Shown: piece after piece, positions 11,356-24,327 of the stretch
Layout of the letters: each line of letters opens with the position of its first letter
Position numbering within the stretch: position 1 is the stretch's first letter
NCBI GenBank assembly: GCA_016758965.1
Contig: JAEPRB010000021.1
Location: 124,001-188,000, forward strand
From: Circinella minor
Taxonomy: Eukaryota; Mucoromycota; Mucoromycetes; Mucorales; Lichtheimiaceae
Direction of reading: 5' to 3'
Length of the DNA: 64,000 nt
Program-made: the position numbers and the translations under genes
Notes under the pieces: generated by a model
Told to the model about the DNA's origin: nothing
Database searches by the model: none
What the model saw: only the letters and a program-made list of their open reading frames with translations

Positions 11356-13165
11356 TCAATTAGATTCAAGGGCTTGATAACCACGTCGACTGTCAAGAGA
11401 GGCAGATGCTTTTTCATTTTTTTTAGAAGGCACAAAAGTCCATAAAATTTGCATTGCAACAGACATTGCCAAACAGACAATTGGCATGGATAAAATGCCA
11501 AATTTACCAGCAACTTGACCTGTAATGAAGGGGAATAATGCAGCACCTCCTGCTCCAGTACTATAAATTACAATCATTTAGTTTTATTTTTACATTAGTA
11601 TTTTTTTTTCACTGAATAACTTTTTGAAAAAACATAGATCTACCTCAAACAACTTACCCAGCAATAAATCCAATAGATGTGGCATGCATGTTTCGTGGGA
11701 GTACTTTGGATGCCAAGGAAACCGTACTTGGAAACATGGGACCCAAAAGGAAACCAATCGAAATAATGGCTATATATAGATTAGTTAATTAATATTCTCC
11801 GGTGTAATAAAGTTCTGTTTAATTTCTATCACGAAAAAACAAAACTATTACTATTAAAATAACGATGACTTACCAATAGAGTCAACGACAACATCGGCTA
11901 CAGTCCAAAGGACTATCAATACAGCGATAGCCATGAACGTGAAGATAGAAATCATACGTTTTTCACCAAAACGGTCACATAAATATCCAAGAATAATTCG
12001 GCCAATAGCAAGACCAGCCCAATAACCAGCAATGACGTTGCTCATGGCAATGAAATCGCCATGGCGGCCTTGTTGTAAGAATGTTAGACCCCATCCACCA
12101 ACAGTGACTTCTGTGCCAACATAGACCAGAATATACATAGCACCGAGAACTGTCATTGGATGACGCATTGCTGCACGCATGATTTGCTTATGTCTGTCAG
12201 GATTCTGTCCTTCTTCATCTTCGTCATCATCGATATAATCCATCTTAATATTGCGGAAACCAACTGTAATAAGAACCAAGTTTATGAGTGAAAAAAGCGA
12301 CATAAAAACATATAATCCTTGCCATGAAAATCCCAACTTGGATAGTGTAGCATTCACCAAAGGACTGATCATGGCCCCGACACCATACATTGCTAAATAA
12401 ATATTCATATAAAAAAAGACAAAGTTACCAAATGTTTCTTATTTGTATATTAGAAAAGAGATATAGGTGAGTTACCATGAAGAATATTAAGCATGAGGGT
12501 TGCTTTGGGAACACTTGACGTATAAACATTCATGCCAGCATCGAGCAGAGCTGAGTTGTTTAAAGTTAAATTAGATTATAAAAATAAAGGTTACACGGGG
12601 GTATTTTCAGGGTAGATTAATAATACACTAAATGTTTGGTTGTAAACTTACCAACACCCGATCCCTGTAGAACCATGAGAACAGCCATAATACCAAAGGG
12701 AAATCCGCTAGCAATTAATGCATATGCGATCAATAGATTTATGGCCCCAAAATACATACTTCCTTGTTGTCCGAGCTTATGAACAAGATATCCATTAACC
12801 ATAGCAGCTAAAAAGTAACCAAAAGAGTTACACAAGAATAATAACGACACAGTTTCATTTGGAATGCCATAGTAATCTTTCAATCGTGGAATGATTGCAC
12901 CCTTTTAGATTTCAAAAAAAGTGAATTTGATTGAGTTCATATCATAAACTTGGAGAGTTAAATATGTTTACTAACTACTTACGATAGAAGCATCATTGAT
13001 ACCGCATACAACTGAAATGAAATTGGATGCAAGTAGTGGTCGGATATAAGGTTTTAAATCACTCCAACTTTCTTGTTTGTTTGTTGTTATGGCATTATCT
13101 TCTACGTCATTCTCGCTACTTTGTAAAATTCGGGTACGCTCATCCATCGTACCGCGATCGCTCAT
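11356..13165 (-). CDS. MFS transporter, Bsc6-like fungal family
   Basis: Six exons: 13165-12983, 12901-12652, 12550-12476, 12392-11874, 11769-11658, 11560-11356 (447 residues, about 12 predicted membrane segments). A 45-residue hydrophilic N-terminus is followed by SVVCGINDASIGAIIPRLKDYYGI, the first helix and loop of this MFS subgroup. Further family features are ALLDAGMNVYTSSVP, the acidic central loop DYIDDDEDEEGQN between the two six-helix bundles, and the cytoplasmic GYLCDRFGEKR loop. The family resembles yeast Bsc6 and sugar-type MFS proteins, but no substrate can be inferred. Intron phases agree at every junction. The 3' end lies 170 bp from the convergent methyltransferase. Confidence 0.88.
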
Positions 13166-13647
13166 CGTCCTTATATATATATATACAGTGTGGTGTTATA
13201 TGAAGAAGAAAGAAAGAATACGATATAATTTCCGTATAAGAAAAAGGAAAGAAAAAAGTAATAATTCGGGATGATTGAAAAAGAAGATTTATATATTTCA
13301 CAAATGTATTCCGAGCTTTTCGGCACCATCCAAATCCAGGGATAGGATAAGAGAATTTGTAGAATCGGTCTTTTTGTCATCCATTCTCCCAGCAAATGAC
13401 AATACGCCCCGTATAGATCGCATGAACTCTATCCTCCCCTTCATCAACCATTTTTCCTAATATGACATCAAAATAATGTGTATCACTTTTGTTCATGGCG
13501 CAAAACCAACTATAATATACCGATATATTTATAGTACAACATTTTTTTTTGTTTTGAAAACTATATCTAAAAAGAATTTATATAATTTGACTCTTTTCGT
13601 GCAATTTGATTTTTTTTCTTTCTTTCCCTCTTTCCTTCCTTCAATTT

Positions 13648-14712
13648 TCAGTGATTTTCCAGCTGTAATAATACATCAGCAAGTCTTGAAAATTGATTCA
13701 AATCTCCTCGTTCACGTTGAACAGGTGCTATTATTATATTCCATAATATATTAACCGAGTTATAAGTTAACTAATCACATATCATGTGGCCTTTTTTAAT
13801 AATTTGCATTAGTAAATAAACTTACTTGATTTTGGTGCAATCAAAATACCGGTCTCTCCGTTATATTCCCATCCTTCGCCCATTAATGCTAGATACATTG
13901 TAATATACAGATTCAATATATCAGTTCCTGTTTATATCCTCAATAAACCTTACAATTAGTAAAGAAACGAACCTGGAACAACGTCAGCTTCTGACATTCC
14001 AAAGTATTGTGCTGCATCCGTTTTATGAATACTGGTATATGCTTTTCGAATGAGTGCAAGTAAACGCTTTTGAATTGTTTCTATATATATAAGCGAAAAT
14101 TATTATTTTGATGAGATAAGGTTGTACCTTAATGATTACATCTCCAAGAAGAAATAAATACTTATTATACATGTCTTTTGCTGTCGATCAATTTTTTTTT
14201 ACCTCTGATATCAACAACAAGTGGTACGGCCAAATTTGACCATTGATATTCATCAAGTGTTTGATAAAATTTTGAAAATTGACGTTCCAATAATGCTGTA
14301 CAGATACGCCAGGCAGCATCGATTTGGTCCGTTCGTCGGTTGGCTGCCAAAATACGTTTACGAAGATATCGTGCTGAATTGCTTGTCAAAGATTTCATTT
14401 AGTCTTCCTTTCTATTACAAAAATCTGAAGCCAATTTCAGACTGTATAAATACTTACAGATCGTCAACCAATACATAACCTAAAAGAAGCAAAGTATAGA
14501 TCTCGACAATGTCCCAATGGTTTGTTGCTTCAGCTGCATACTAATATTATGGTATTTATAACATACATTTCAATAAACGCGAAAGTACAACTTTTTACAT
14601 TGAATCAGTCACTTCATTTTGTTTTTATTTATACCTGTAATTCAATTCGTTCGCATGCTCCAACCAACGACTTATAGTCTTTGGTTTCGATGAATGACTG
14701 AATTCTATCCAT
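13648..14712 (-). CDS. CSN8: COP9 signalosome subunit 8
   Basis: Six exons: 14712-14635, 14540-14458, 14381-14203, 14080-13973, 13888-13826, 13727-13648 (196 residues). CSN8 is the smallest PCI subunit of the COP9 signalosome, the complex that removes Nedd8 from cullins. Diagnostic segments are LNSARYLRKRI (human counterpart NNARYLWKRI), FSKFYQTLDEYQWS, LALIRKAYTSIHKTDAAQYFGMSEADVVP and the C-terminal QFSRLADVLLQLENH. Most codons lie in exons under 40 codons, so simple ORF searches see only exon 3. The acceptor at 14381 was chosen because nearer AGs give stops. The length matches the human protein (209). Confidence 0.9.
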
Positions 14713-15138
14713 ATGTGAGAAAAAAAATAGGGGAAAGGGTTATAAAAGAAATCAATGCTGGCTGAAGTCTAAATTTTTTGCTACGCATTTTTTATTTATT
14801 TTGCTACCTTATCAAGAAAACTTATTTTATTACAGTCTTCGTAGAGTCTGATAACATATTAATCAATGACAAACATGTCAATTTTTATCTGATAAAGATC
14901 CAATAATATCTAAATACAAATTTACATAAAGCACAGAACAGTAAAAATATGAGAAGAGAGGGGATGGAGTTCTTTATTTATCAGAAAAAATTACGTCAGA
15001 AAAAAATTGAAGTCAGTGCACAGCATGATAATTTTCATGTTAACCACAAACATAAAAAACAAGTACTTACTTCACCCCAGTTATTTAATACATGAATGCC
15101 AGCACATCTTTACTGGCAGTTTTAGTTTTCTTTTATAG
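14713..15138. other. Intergenic between CSN8 and the OrfB-like relic
   Basis: No gene recognised. It includes the CSN8 promoter and the 3' flank of the decayed OrfB-like gene. Confidence 0.5.
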
Positions 15139-16440
15139 CTACTCTTCACCACCTTGTGCTCCTTGTCCTTCATGTAATCCTTCCAGTATTTCTTCTTCCT
15201 CATTCGCTATTTCTTCTTGAACAAGCTCTTCTTCTTGCATTTGTGCATGAATATGTTGGTTTTAATTAGCAGGACATCGAAGGTATAATGGTCTTGGGTT
15301 AGGATTCCCATTGCTATCGATATAAGCTGTAAATGCTCGTCCAATATTGTTTGCAGCGTTAAGACCCCTATCTATTACACAACCTAATACATTTTCACCA
15401 TTCTCGTCAATTCCTCGTTCACAATGTCGACATCATCAATATGAATATACATTACGTCTATAAGCAGCTATATAGATTATTATTATTTTAAAAAAAGAAG
15501 AGAAAGTATGATAATTTAGTTTTTAAAATATTCAATAGTAGCGTAATTTTCTTTTCAAAAATCATCAAGTTGGAAACGATACAAACCAGCACGCACGCGA
15601 TCAGGACATTGTGATGTATGTGTTAATGGATTATTTTCTTCATCGTAGCACCAAAGTATCTTTCTTCCCTTTCTGTTATTTGCGGTAGTTCTTCTTATTT
15701 TTTGTTTTCTATATTTTAAGAAGAAATAGAGCTAGTTTCTCAGTTGAATAAAAACAAAGATAATCAATGATTCATCTTACCGATGGTTTGTACATATCCA
15801 CATGTCTCTATCCGGATCATCTCGACTTTGATGAACTAAAGATACATTACGATTATGGCATACAGAACACATGATACTTGTGTAAGATTCGTTAGTTAAG
15901 ATAACTAATGTCCGACGTGCCAACACTCCACGAGATGTCTATATAATAATACGTAAAGAAAAAGTGTTTGAAAAATTATTAAAATCCTGAATTTGTATGA
16001 TATGATACTTTAATGTACTATATAAATGGTCACATACTTCTATTGGAGTAGGTTCGTAACCTCTCATACTTAGTCTAAGCCTACCGTTACCATAAGCAAC
16101 AATGGTTGGCAAGGCTGGTACATATCCAGGTCGTCGTCGTCGTTCTCGACTAACTGTGGTCGTCGATGACTTTTACGTTCTTTTTTTGAATGTCTGAAAA
16201 AGGTAGGGAGTTGAGGCCGAAGTTGTGGCTGTAAAACACAAAAAAAAAAAAAATTAGCAATTTATACCGATGAATTTAATAATACAAGTGGACATATACA
16301 TATATATATAATAAACATACGTCGTTTTGTTCATCCGCACCAACTAACATTTCCAAGGAACTACGATGTGTTCCGTAATATCGCTTACGCATCTCACGAT
16401 GGCGGTACGTAAAGAAAATTAAAGTTTTCATATATCCTAT
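15139..16440 (-). pseudogene. Decayed OrfB/TnpB-like (Fanzor-type) protein gene
   Basis: Exon-like pieces run from about 16425 to 15139. In order they read: a segment ending at a GTATGT donor (16321); PQLRPQLPTFFRHSKKERK from 16228; PTIVAYGNGRL, ending at a donor after 16038; LVILTNESYTSIMCSVCHN (15938-15781); a Cys-containing stretch (from 15708); and CRHCERG, CVIDRGLNAANNIG (about 15470-15265). A Zn-ribbon with CxxC pairs followed by DRGLNAANNI is the C-terminal signature of OrfB/TnpB and eukaryotic Fanzor RNA-guided nucleases, where the Asp is the RuvC-III residue. The frame is broken by TGA TGA (15438-15433), TAA (15264-15262) and a frame change near 16165. After the TAA the frame stays open through an acidic Glu-rich tail to 15139. 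The N-terminal RuvC-I region is not recognisable. No guide RNA or ends were identified. Confidence 0.6.
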
Positions 16441-17615
16441 ATTAAAGAATGTTAGTTATTATGAAGTGTTACGTCATGATACAGATAATAAGTATCGTAC
16501 TATATATTAACTTTATATTAATTGAATCCATCATATGTACACCTGTAATAATAGAAAAGAGTGAGGGAGATAAAAGAAATAAATGAACTATAGTGGTATA
16601 TTTTACTATACAAGAAGTCGTCACTTCAAGCAAATGGTTGCTATCCACTATTTCCTTTCTCAAGCAACGGATACTTTTATTCTTATTGTTACTTGGTGTA
16701 CGTAAAAGTAAAAAAGATGAATCTAAAAGAATGTTACGTACATTTATCCTTACGTATTTGAAGATATGCAACGATGGAGTCGAAGATTAATATAGTCATT
16801 TGCTCCCAAACTTTATTTAGTTGTCATTTTTGCCTTTCGAACAAATAGAAACAGAAAAAGAAAAATAATTTATATATATGAGAAAACTTTCACCAGGGAA
16901 CGAGTTTAACAAAATAATAAAAAAAGAACCCATTTTTTTCATTTATCATGATTATTTGGATTCGATTAATTTGAGCATCAAATATAGCAATTCTAATATG
17001 GAGTTATATAAAACAACATACGTAATGTACATGAGGAAATTACTATTATACATACAGGTTAACAGGCACTTCTTTTTTTCTGTACAGTACGTAAGACACT
17101 ACTCAACTTTTTCCTGGTAATTTTTTAACTGTTCTCTCAATACTAATTCAGTTCCCCAGATCAATGAAGTCTCCAACATATGAAGCATAGCCGTTTCACT
17201 TGTAGAACTATAGCTCACGTACTGTCCCACTCTTTCTACTCAAACCATACGGTATCATTGTGCTCATATATATGTACGTAGTAAAATTATGACCTTATAC
17301 AGAATTGTTCACGATAGTTGTTCGTGTGGATTAAAACGGATGAAATTAATATAGAAATATTATAATTGTTGCAATGAAATACGTAACAATGATACTATTT
17401 TTTTGGGAAGGGGGAGAGAATGAGATTTTCTGTATAACCGATAGTAATTAAACTGGTTTTACCACAATATCCAAAGAGAATGAGAGAGCATCGACAAATC
17501 CATGGCTAATTTGTTTTATACATTTTATTTTATTTTGTAAAGCAATAATAAAATAAATAATTAAATGGATATATAAAATAACAATCTTATTTTATTTGTA
17601 TTTTGGCTTTTTTTT
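16441..17615. other. Intergenic or older relic, 1.2 kb
   Basis: Probably includes unrecognisable upstream parts of the OrfB-like relic. A minus-strand open stretch around 17255-17110 (containing AMLHMLETSLIWGTELVLR) looks protein-like but cannot be assigned. Seven TACGTA palindromes fall between 16699 and 17385. Confidence 0.4.
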
Positions 17616-20230
17616 TTAATCCAAATCATCTAAAGAGGCACGTCGTCTTCGTTCTTTACTCTTTTTACTCCTTGCTGGTTTTCTCTTCTTTTTACCAGTT
17701 TCAAATGCTTGAGCGGCCTTGTGAGAGCGCCCTAGATTATCCGATTTCTTAACCTTATATATACGTACAATCCAATTTTCTGATGTGTAAGCTTCATCTA
17801 AAACGGATAATTCAGGGCCTTGGGCAGGAAGTCGTTGTTGTCGTACACGATCCATGGGTTGTTGACCACCGAATAATTCATTAAAACGGTAATAACTCAT
17901 CTTGTACATAAGTGAATCACGCATAGCAGGAGATGCTTGATCATCTACTCGATAATCACCACTAGGTGTAAAATAATTACTTTCTTTAATCTTATCAGGC
18001 CAGACACCTATAAAAAGAAAAGTTAGTTTAAGCCAATCAAAATAGAAATAATAATAAAAATTCATGTCATGTAATCTAACTCTTTTTTTTTACCTTCAGC
18101 AATACGAATCATCCACAAATATTTATTAATATCATCACCAGAATAACCAAGCAAACCACCAAAAATCACTAAAACATAATCCACATCATGTTGTTGCATA
18201 ATTTCATAAGCATCTTCTTCATTGGATGACATGGCACGACCGACAGTAGCAATATGAGTATTGTTCCAAGTATTGTTATCAACAAGTGTAGGGCGATCTG
18301 CCATACCAGCGATTTGATAACCATAATCCCACCATGACATAATCTTGGCATCTTCTTTAGTGTTACGACGTAACCAATAGTAAGCTTCACGGAAATCGTC
18401 AATAATATGTTGTGAACCATCAGGATTACGTGATGCAAGAACAATGGATGGACTGGAATACGCGTTGGAAGTGACCCAAGTACAATGCCATACAAATACA
18501 ATCAAAAAGAAAACAAAACTTGTTACGACCAATACGCGTGTATCACGACTGTGGATACCAAAGAATGGTCCCGAAGACTTTTTGGTTTCTGAAGAAGACG
18601 AAATGTTGTTCTTGTCCTTAATGGCTTGTTTTCCTTTTTTCTTTTCAAGTGGTCCATTGTTGTTGCTGGTGGAAGCGACGGATGGTGTAGCTGAAGAAGG
18701 TTCATTACTAATATCGAGGTAAACATCAAGAAGTGTTGAAACAGCAATACCAGAAGAAACACAAACGACAGGAGTCAAAGTCAACATGAGACGCACCATG
18801 ACACCTGCGAAATAAGAAGCAAAGATACTGTAAACAATAACGAATACATGTTCGTCACGTAATTGTTGAAAGCACAAATAAACACCAGCTGGAAACAAGA
18901 AAATCAACATTTCCAAGTCAAAGAAGAAGGATGGCCATGCAGTAGGTTGATGTTCTGAAACAGATGCAATAATAGGAATATGAATCTTTGCATATCCAGT
19001 ATCCCATAATGAATAGAAACGACCGGTCCATGGTGCAATATATCCAGTCAATGTCAATCCAACAAGAGCAGCAAATCCAAGAACAAAAGTAACAAAAACG
19101 AATGCTCGGAGTAATGTTTGGAATTGTTTAGCTTGAAGATGACTGCGTAATAATTCAACGAATCCCATGATTTGACATAACCCAAAGATACCTATTTTTT
19201 TACACATAAAAGAAACCCGTCAGCATGTTTCTTATGTATACTTTGTCGAAAATAGAATAAATAAAAATACAAACCTAGAGCAGCCATATGTTCAGATGTA
19301 CGTGTAGGTTGAAAACCAACAAAAGGAATTTGCATAGACATTAAAGTACCCAAGACATAAAATGTGGAATACGCAACATACACACGACTTGAGAAACGAC
19401 CCATTAACATGAGAACAAAGACATGCAAAGGAATCAAATTGATAATAAACACGTAACCACCCCATGCAGCAACCATGTAAAAGTAGAAAAAGGCAGTTAA
19501 TGCACCATACAATGCTGAGCCAAGTTTCAAGGCTTTGATCCATAAAAAGAATGTAAACATTAACAAAAAGATGGCAATACCCTCGTTGTCATAGGAACCA
19601 GCTACTGAACGTGAGATATAACCTGGTGCGATACCAATAAATGCAGCAGCAAGAAGACCAGCAGATGAATCCTTGAGTTCTTTAGTTAGCAAATATGTAG
19701 CAACTGATGTAGCACCAGAAAAGATAGGTGCCAAAAGAACACAGATATTACGAATGTCAACTTGGAAATTGAGATAGTGGAGGATGTTGTGAATGATAGC
19801 TGATGTCACCATGATACCAGGATAGACGGTACCACCTACAACACGGCCTAATGGATACCATGATCGATCATCAAACCAGTTCCAAAAGTCATAGAAACCA
19901 TCCTTGACAAGCATGCGCGTAGCTCGGTAGTTGAACCTAATTTTTTGTATTTAACAAGGTAACGAGGATTAGATGTCATTCTACTGGTGTTTTTTTTTTC
20001 TTTTTTTCTTTCCTTTTTGTTAAAAAAATAAACTATGATACTAGTAATGGATGTGATTAAAAAGTATGAGTATTGATTGAAATTATTGTTTACCATGGAT
20101 CAAACTCGTGAATGACGGATTCATAGCGGACTATACTGAACAGACGTGATGAAAAAGCGGCGGCAGCAATGAGACCGAGAATGGTCGTTTTTAATAGAGT
20201 TTTTTGGCTGCTGACGTCCAGCCAAACCAT
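17616..20230 (-). CDS. STT3: Dolichyl-diphosphooligosaccharide-protein glycosyltransferase, catalytic subunit STT3
   Basis: Four exons: 20230-20094, 19936-19275, 19191-18094, 18007-17616 (762 residues; family 710-780). STT3 is the ER-membrane catalytic subunit of oligosaccharyltransferase, which moves the preassembled glycan from dolichol diphosphate to Asn in N-X-S/T. The first lumenal loop has [15 protein letters not shown] with a catalytic acidic residue. About a dozen membrane segments follow. The signature WWDYG (residues 553-557) binds the acceptor Ser/Thr, and [11 protein letters not shown] follows it. A Ser/Lys-rich insert lies in the loop before the last membrane helix. The basic C-terminal tail ([18 protein letters not shown]) is typical of fungal STT3. 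All key motifs are intact. Confidence 0.96.
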
Positions 20231-23200
20231 TGTAATAAATTATGCAAGTTAAGACAACGGATCTGTTATTGGGAAATAATATTTGAAATTCAAAAATAAA
20301 AATGAAAAGAAAAAGGTTGAAGAGTTAAATAAATAAAAAAAGCGTGTATTGGATGGTACCTTGCCTTTTTTTGACGAAGAGAAGTGAATTATTGTATCGG
20401 GATAACAAATCTTTTAGCGCGTCAATGTGCACGAATTCAATTGGATAAATTGCTTTATGCACAGATAATAATTTATTCTTATTACTATTGTCCACCACAT
20501 TTGAAACTACTATAATAATATTAAAAATAAAGCTCGAAAACAAGATCTAAGGTTACTAAATATATCAAGAAATAGTAGTTAATAGACGAATCTGTTTATA
20601 TATTAAGCCTACATAAATAGACAATTCATCAGAAAAACTATTATATAAAAATATGTCTTGTTTATATTTAACGATTATTGTCATAATTTGTACAACATAA
20701 GAGAAAAGCAAAGCAGCTGTCTTGGCAACATAAAGAAAAAAATACTATTTTACTGTATTCAACATATATTTAATTATATCTTTTTTTCAAAAGATAATGA
20801 AATCAAAGTATCGAAAATACTGGAGGTCGCATTAATATGAGCATGGAAAAGTGTTCACTCAGATAATACACGAACATGAGAGGTTGGTTCCACTTTTTTT
20901 TTTACTATAGCGCTTATTACGGTACTTTATTTACATTTGGTATTAAAAAAAGAGAATAAGCGAGATAAAAGTGATTTTTATGTGTTAGCTGTTATGATAC
21001 ATAGATTTCAGATTATTAAAATGAAAATACTTGTGATAATTATGAAAACAGCCATTTTCAATGACATTTGTCGGCTATAGGTACAGTAATCAGTATTTAA
21101 TCAATCATTAATAAATAATACCAACAGGCTCAATGGAAATATTTTTGTTATACAGAAACGGATTTATTAATTAAAAAAGAGCATCACTACTAACTTACTG
21201 AAATATGTAATTAATTCAAATAATTAAACTATACATATATAAACTATTTCTTTACTGTTATAACAGCAATACATTAAACTTATTATCTAATGTAGAGTAC
21301 TTCACATTTAAATATACGTGTTCATATTTTTGTAATATATTATACAATGACAGATATACGTACGTGTAAAATAAAAGCTGCAATAAATAACACATAATAT
21401 ATTACGTATTATACATATTTTTTTAATTAAACCTTAGATGTACCAATAGTTAACATCTTGTATACTCACGCTGATAAAAATGACTACTACACAATACTAG
21501 CCCATCTTATCAATCTATGTATGTCACATTAGATGTTTTTGATTTCTTCTGGTGCAGGAAAAAGTCATTACACCTTTTTTATTTTTCTTTTTTTGTACAA
21601 ACAATGATGATGAGGGAAAAACCATATTCTTGGTTATTAGGATCTAAAAAAGAAAGAAACATATCGTATAGCTTAGAATGTAATACAACAGAAACAGTAA
21701 CAACAACAACAAATGGTAACAGCATGACTTGTTAATGACAATAAAGGAGGGGGAGAAGGATACAGTTTCAACCAAATTAAGATAAATATTGTGGCAAGAT
21801 ACATAAAATTTACGGGGATACGTATGTTATGATTTCTCATACTGACAATGGATACTAATTCAAGTAAACGTGGTAGAAGTATGATCAGTTGGGGCCGGAT
21901 AATGATACAGTCTGAGTGATGACAGGAATTATATGATTCCACTTGATCTTTTATACAATAATATGTAAATATAAAAAAGAGCAACAAGTTGTATAATACT
22001 TTGAGTTTCATCTTCTGTTTCTATGTTGCTTTTATCATGAGCTTATTATTAGACTATTATCATTTTGGTATGAAAACTATACACTTGGTATTATAAATAT
22101 GTGTAATATGTTGATCTGAAAAAATCTAGCCATATTTTAATTTCAAATATTTAATAAAACAACAACAACAACAATAATAATAATAACCAATAAGGAGTGT
22201 TAAGAGACAGAAACACAAATAAATACAACAAAAGACAAAACAAGTTACATAATTGATGATCACCATTATACAATATTAAATTATCCCGCCCTTTTCGCCG
22301 TTGATGACTTGGGTGCGTTTTATAAAAAAAAAAGGTCATACGTCTTATATTTTATAATGAATAAGTAAATAATAAAGGTCCCTGATCCTTACTTGAATGA
22401 CGTTTTCTATTTTTTTTCTGGTCTCCTTGTTACAAAATAGTGATTTTTTCCAAATATTCTTAATTAATATGATAATAGAAGTAGTATAATCTATCTCCTC
22501 CTTTATGAATAATAAGATTTTCTATTATTAGTCGACAAGTGTTAATGAAGCTTATTCGTACTAATAACATATATGGCGATTTTCGATGGGGATATGGGGA
22601 TAAAGAAAAAAAATACAAGTAGCACAGTATACGCATGATGAAGAATGATACGAAAATAAAAGGCAATGTTTTCTTTTGAGTGGATGTGTCATCATGCATC
22701 CCACATGCTCAGATGATTTTCGCGCCGAAATCGGCATCATCATCATTCCCTCATATCATCACCCACTACCCTGAAACTGTAAAACTCGAGGTTACACAGA
22801 TTAGCATTGTCTATTTTGGATAAACATATAGTGAAAAAAAAGAACAAATGGATAATTGTATACCAACAAACCTTCTTTTTTTGTTCGAATTATAGTAGTG
22901 AATATACATAAAAAAATATAGAAAAAGACCTAAAATAGAATGAACTGCTATATATATATATACAGATGAATGGGGTACAATAACATATTAACTTAAAAAA
23001 AAGCCAAGATGATTGTATGTCTAGACCGGGATCGTGAGGGTAAGTCATTCGGTAGCACTGCGGAACGGAAGCGGAAAAAGGGGTTGAAAAAATTATCCAA
23101 GTCAGCAGAGAGCAAACCGCTCACACACAACACACCCAGCTAATTCTACTTACTTTCTCACAAGGTACAAGTCAAAATGATAATATTTCCAATTATACGT

Positions 23201-23604
23201 TCAATCACGTCAACCACGACATCATATTCCTACTGATACCATTAGTATTATTGCTCTCATTCCTATTATATTGTTTAAAATAAGAAATACTACTATTCTA
23301 AACATATGATGATACTTTAATTATCATTACTAACGTGGTTATATAAATATGATCTCTTCTAATAAGATAGGGTTAAAAATTGTTAATGCAAAATCGGAAT
23401 CACTCACCATGGAGTTATTAGCTTCTCAGTTTTTTTTTAGTGTCAGAAAGCAATCATTATCACACAGACATATATGAAAACAATAACACAATTATAAACC
23501 CTAAAAAAGATCGTTCTTTCTTGTTTTTCTTCTTCTTCTTCTTCTCTCTCTTTCCTTCTCTTTCCTTCTCTCTTTCCTTTCTTCCTTATATATGTATAAC
23601 AGAT
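20231..23604. other. Intergenic, 3.4 kb, no gene supported
   Basis: Separates the divergent STT3 and YPD1 genes. Several open frames of 60-110 codons are low in complexity or in poor context and match nothing I know. The part nearest YPD1 (about 23010-23060) is relatively GC-rich, and a pyrimidine tract (TTC/CTTT repeats, 23520-23585) leads directly into the YPD1 start, as is common in 5' leaders here. Confidence 0.5.
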
Positions 23605-24327
23605 ATGTCTACCAACCAAGTTGCTCCAGAGTTTATTAAGACCGATCTTAAAGAAAAGCTCGAGGTTAGTTTTTTTTTTCGTTGTTCATTCATTTCATGT
23701 TCATTTGTTGTCAGAATCGTATATTTATAAAAAGAAAAGTACACTCCACTCATACATTTTTATACATAATATATGTATAGATGCCTTCAGATATAACGGA
23801 TCAAATTGATAAAAATGATAAAGACAAAGTGTCAGTGAATATAGAAGAGCTTATTGATACCAATACGTTCGATCAACTTTTAGATATGGATGATGATGAG
23901 GATCATGAATTCTCTTATAGTTTAGTAGTTAATTATTTTGATCAAGCTGAAGAAACATTTAAAGATATGGATGCAGCACTGTATGTATAAATTACATGAA
24001 AAAAAAGGGACATTATATATATAATAATATGGGATAATAAATAAAAATGATTTATGTTATATTTATAGTGATAAAAAAGATCTACCAGAACTTTCTCGTC
24101 TTGGTCATTTTCTTAAAGGTAGTTCAGCAGCGATTGGATTAAAGAAGGTTAAAGAAACTTGTGAAAAAATCCAAAATATTGGTAATTGTCAAGATGAAAT
24201 TGGATTAAAAGGTCTTGATGAAACGGAAGCTATAAAAAAAATCACACAGATTTTACCACTAGTAAAAGCAGAATATTCAGAAGCAGAAGAATATCTTAAG
24301 AGTTTTTATGAACAAGAAACTCGATAA
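23605..24327 (+). CDS. YPD1: Histidine-containing phosphotransfer protein Ypd1
   Basis: Three exons (23605-23664, 23781-23980, 24069-24327; 172 residues). Ypd1 relays phosphate from hybrid histidine kinases to response regulators such as Ssk1 and Skn7, controlling the HOG osmotic-stress pathway and cell-wall genes. The HPt core is complete: FDQLLDMDDDEDHEFSYSLV, NYFDQAEETFKDMDAALD, then LSRLGHFLKGSSAAIGLKKV, in which H100 is the expected phosphorylated histidine and K103/G104 follow as usual. The last helix is YSEAEEYLKSFY. The first exon encodes a 20-residue extension. The length is close to yeast Ypd1 (167). The 3' end converges on the Asterix gene. Confidence 0.95.

Noticed and set aside
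18169..18762. Long open frames overlapping STT3 in other frames and on both strands
   Set aside because: They are shadows of the STT3 coding exon with no conserved features of their own.
21517..22746. Several 60-110-codon frames in the STT3-YPD1 interval
   Set aside because: Low-complexity (His/Ile/Leu runs, CAA/TTG repeats), no splice-supported extension and no recognisable domain.
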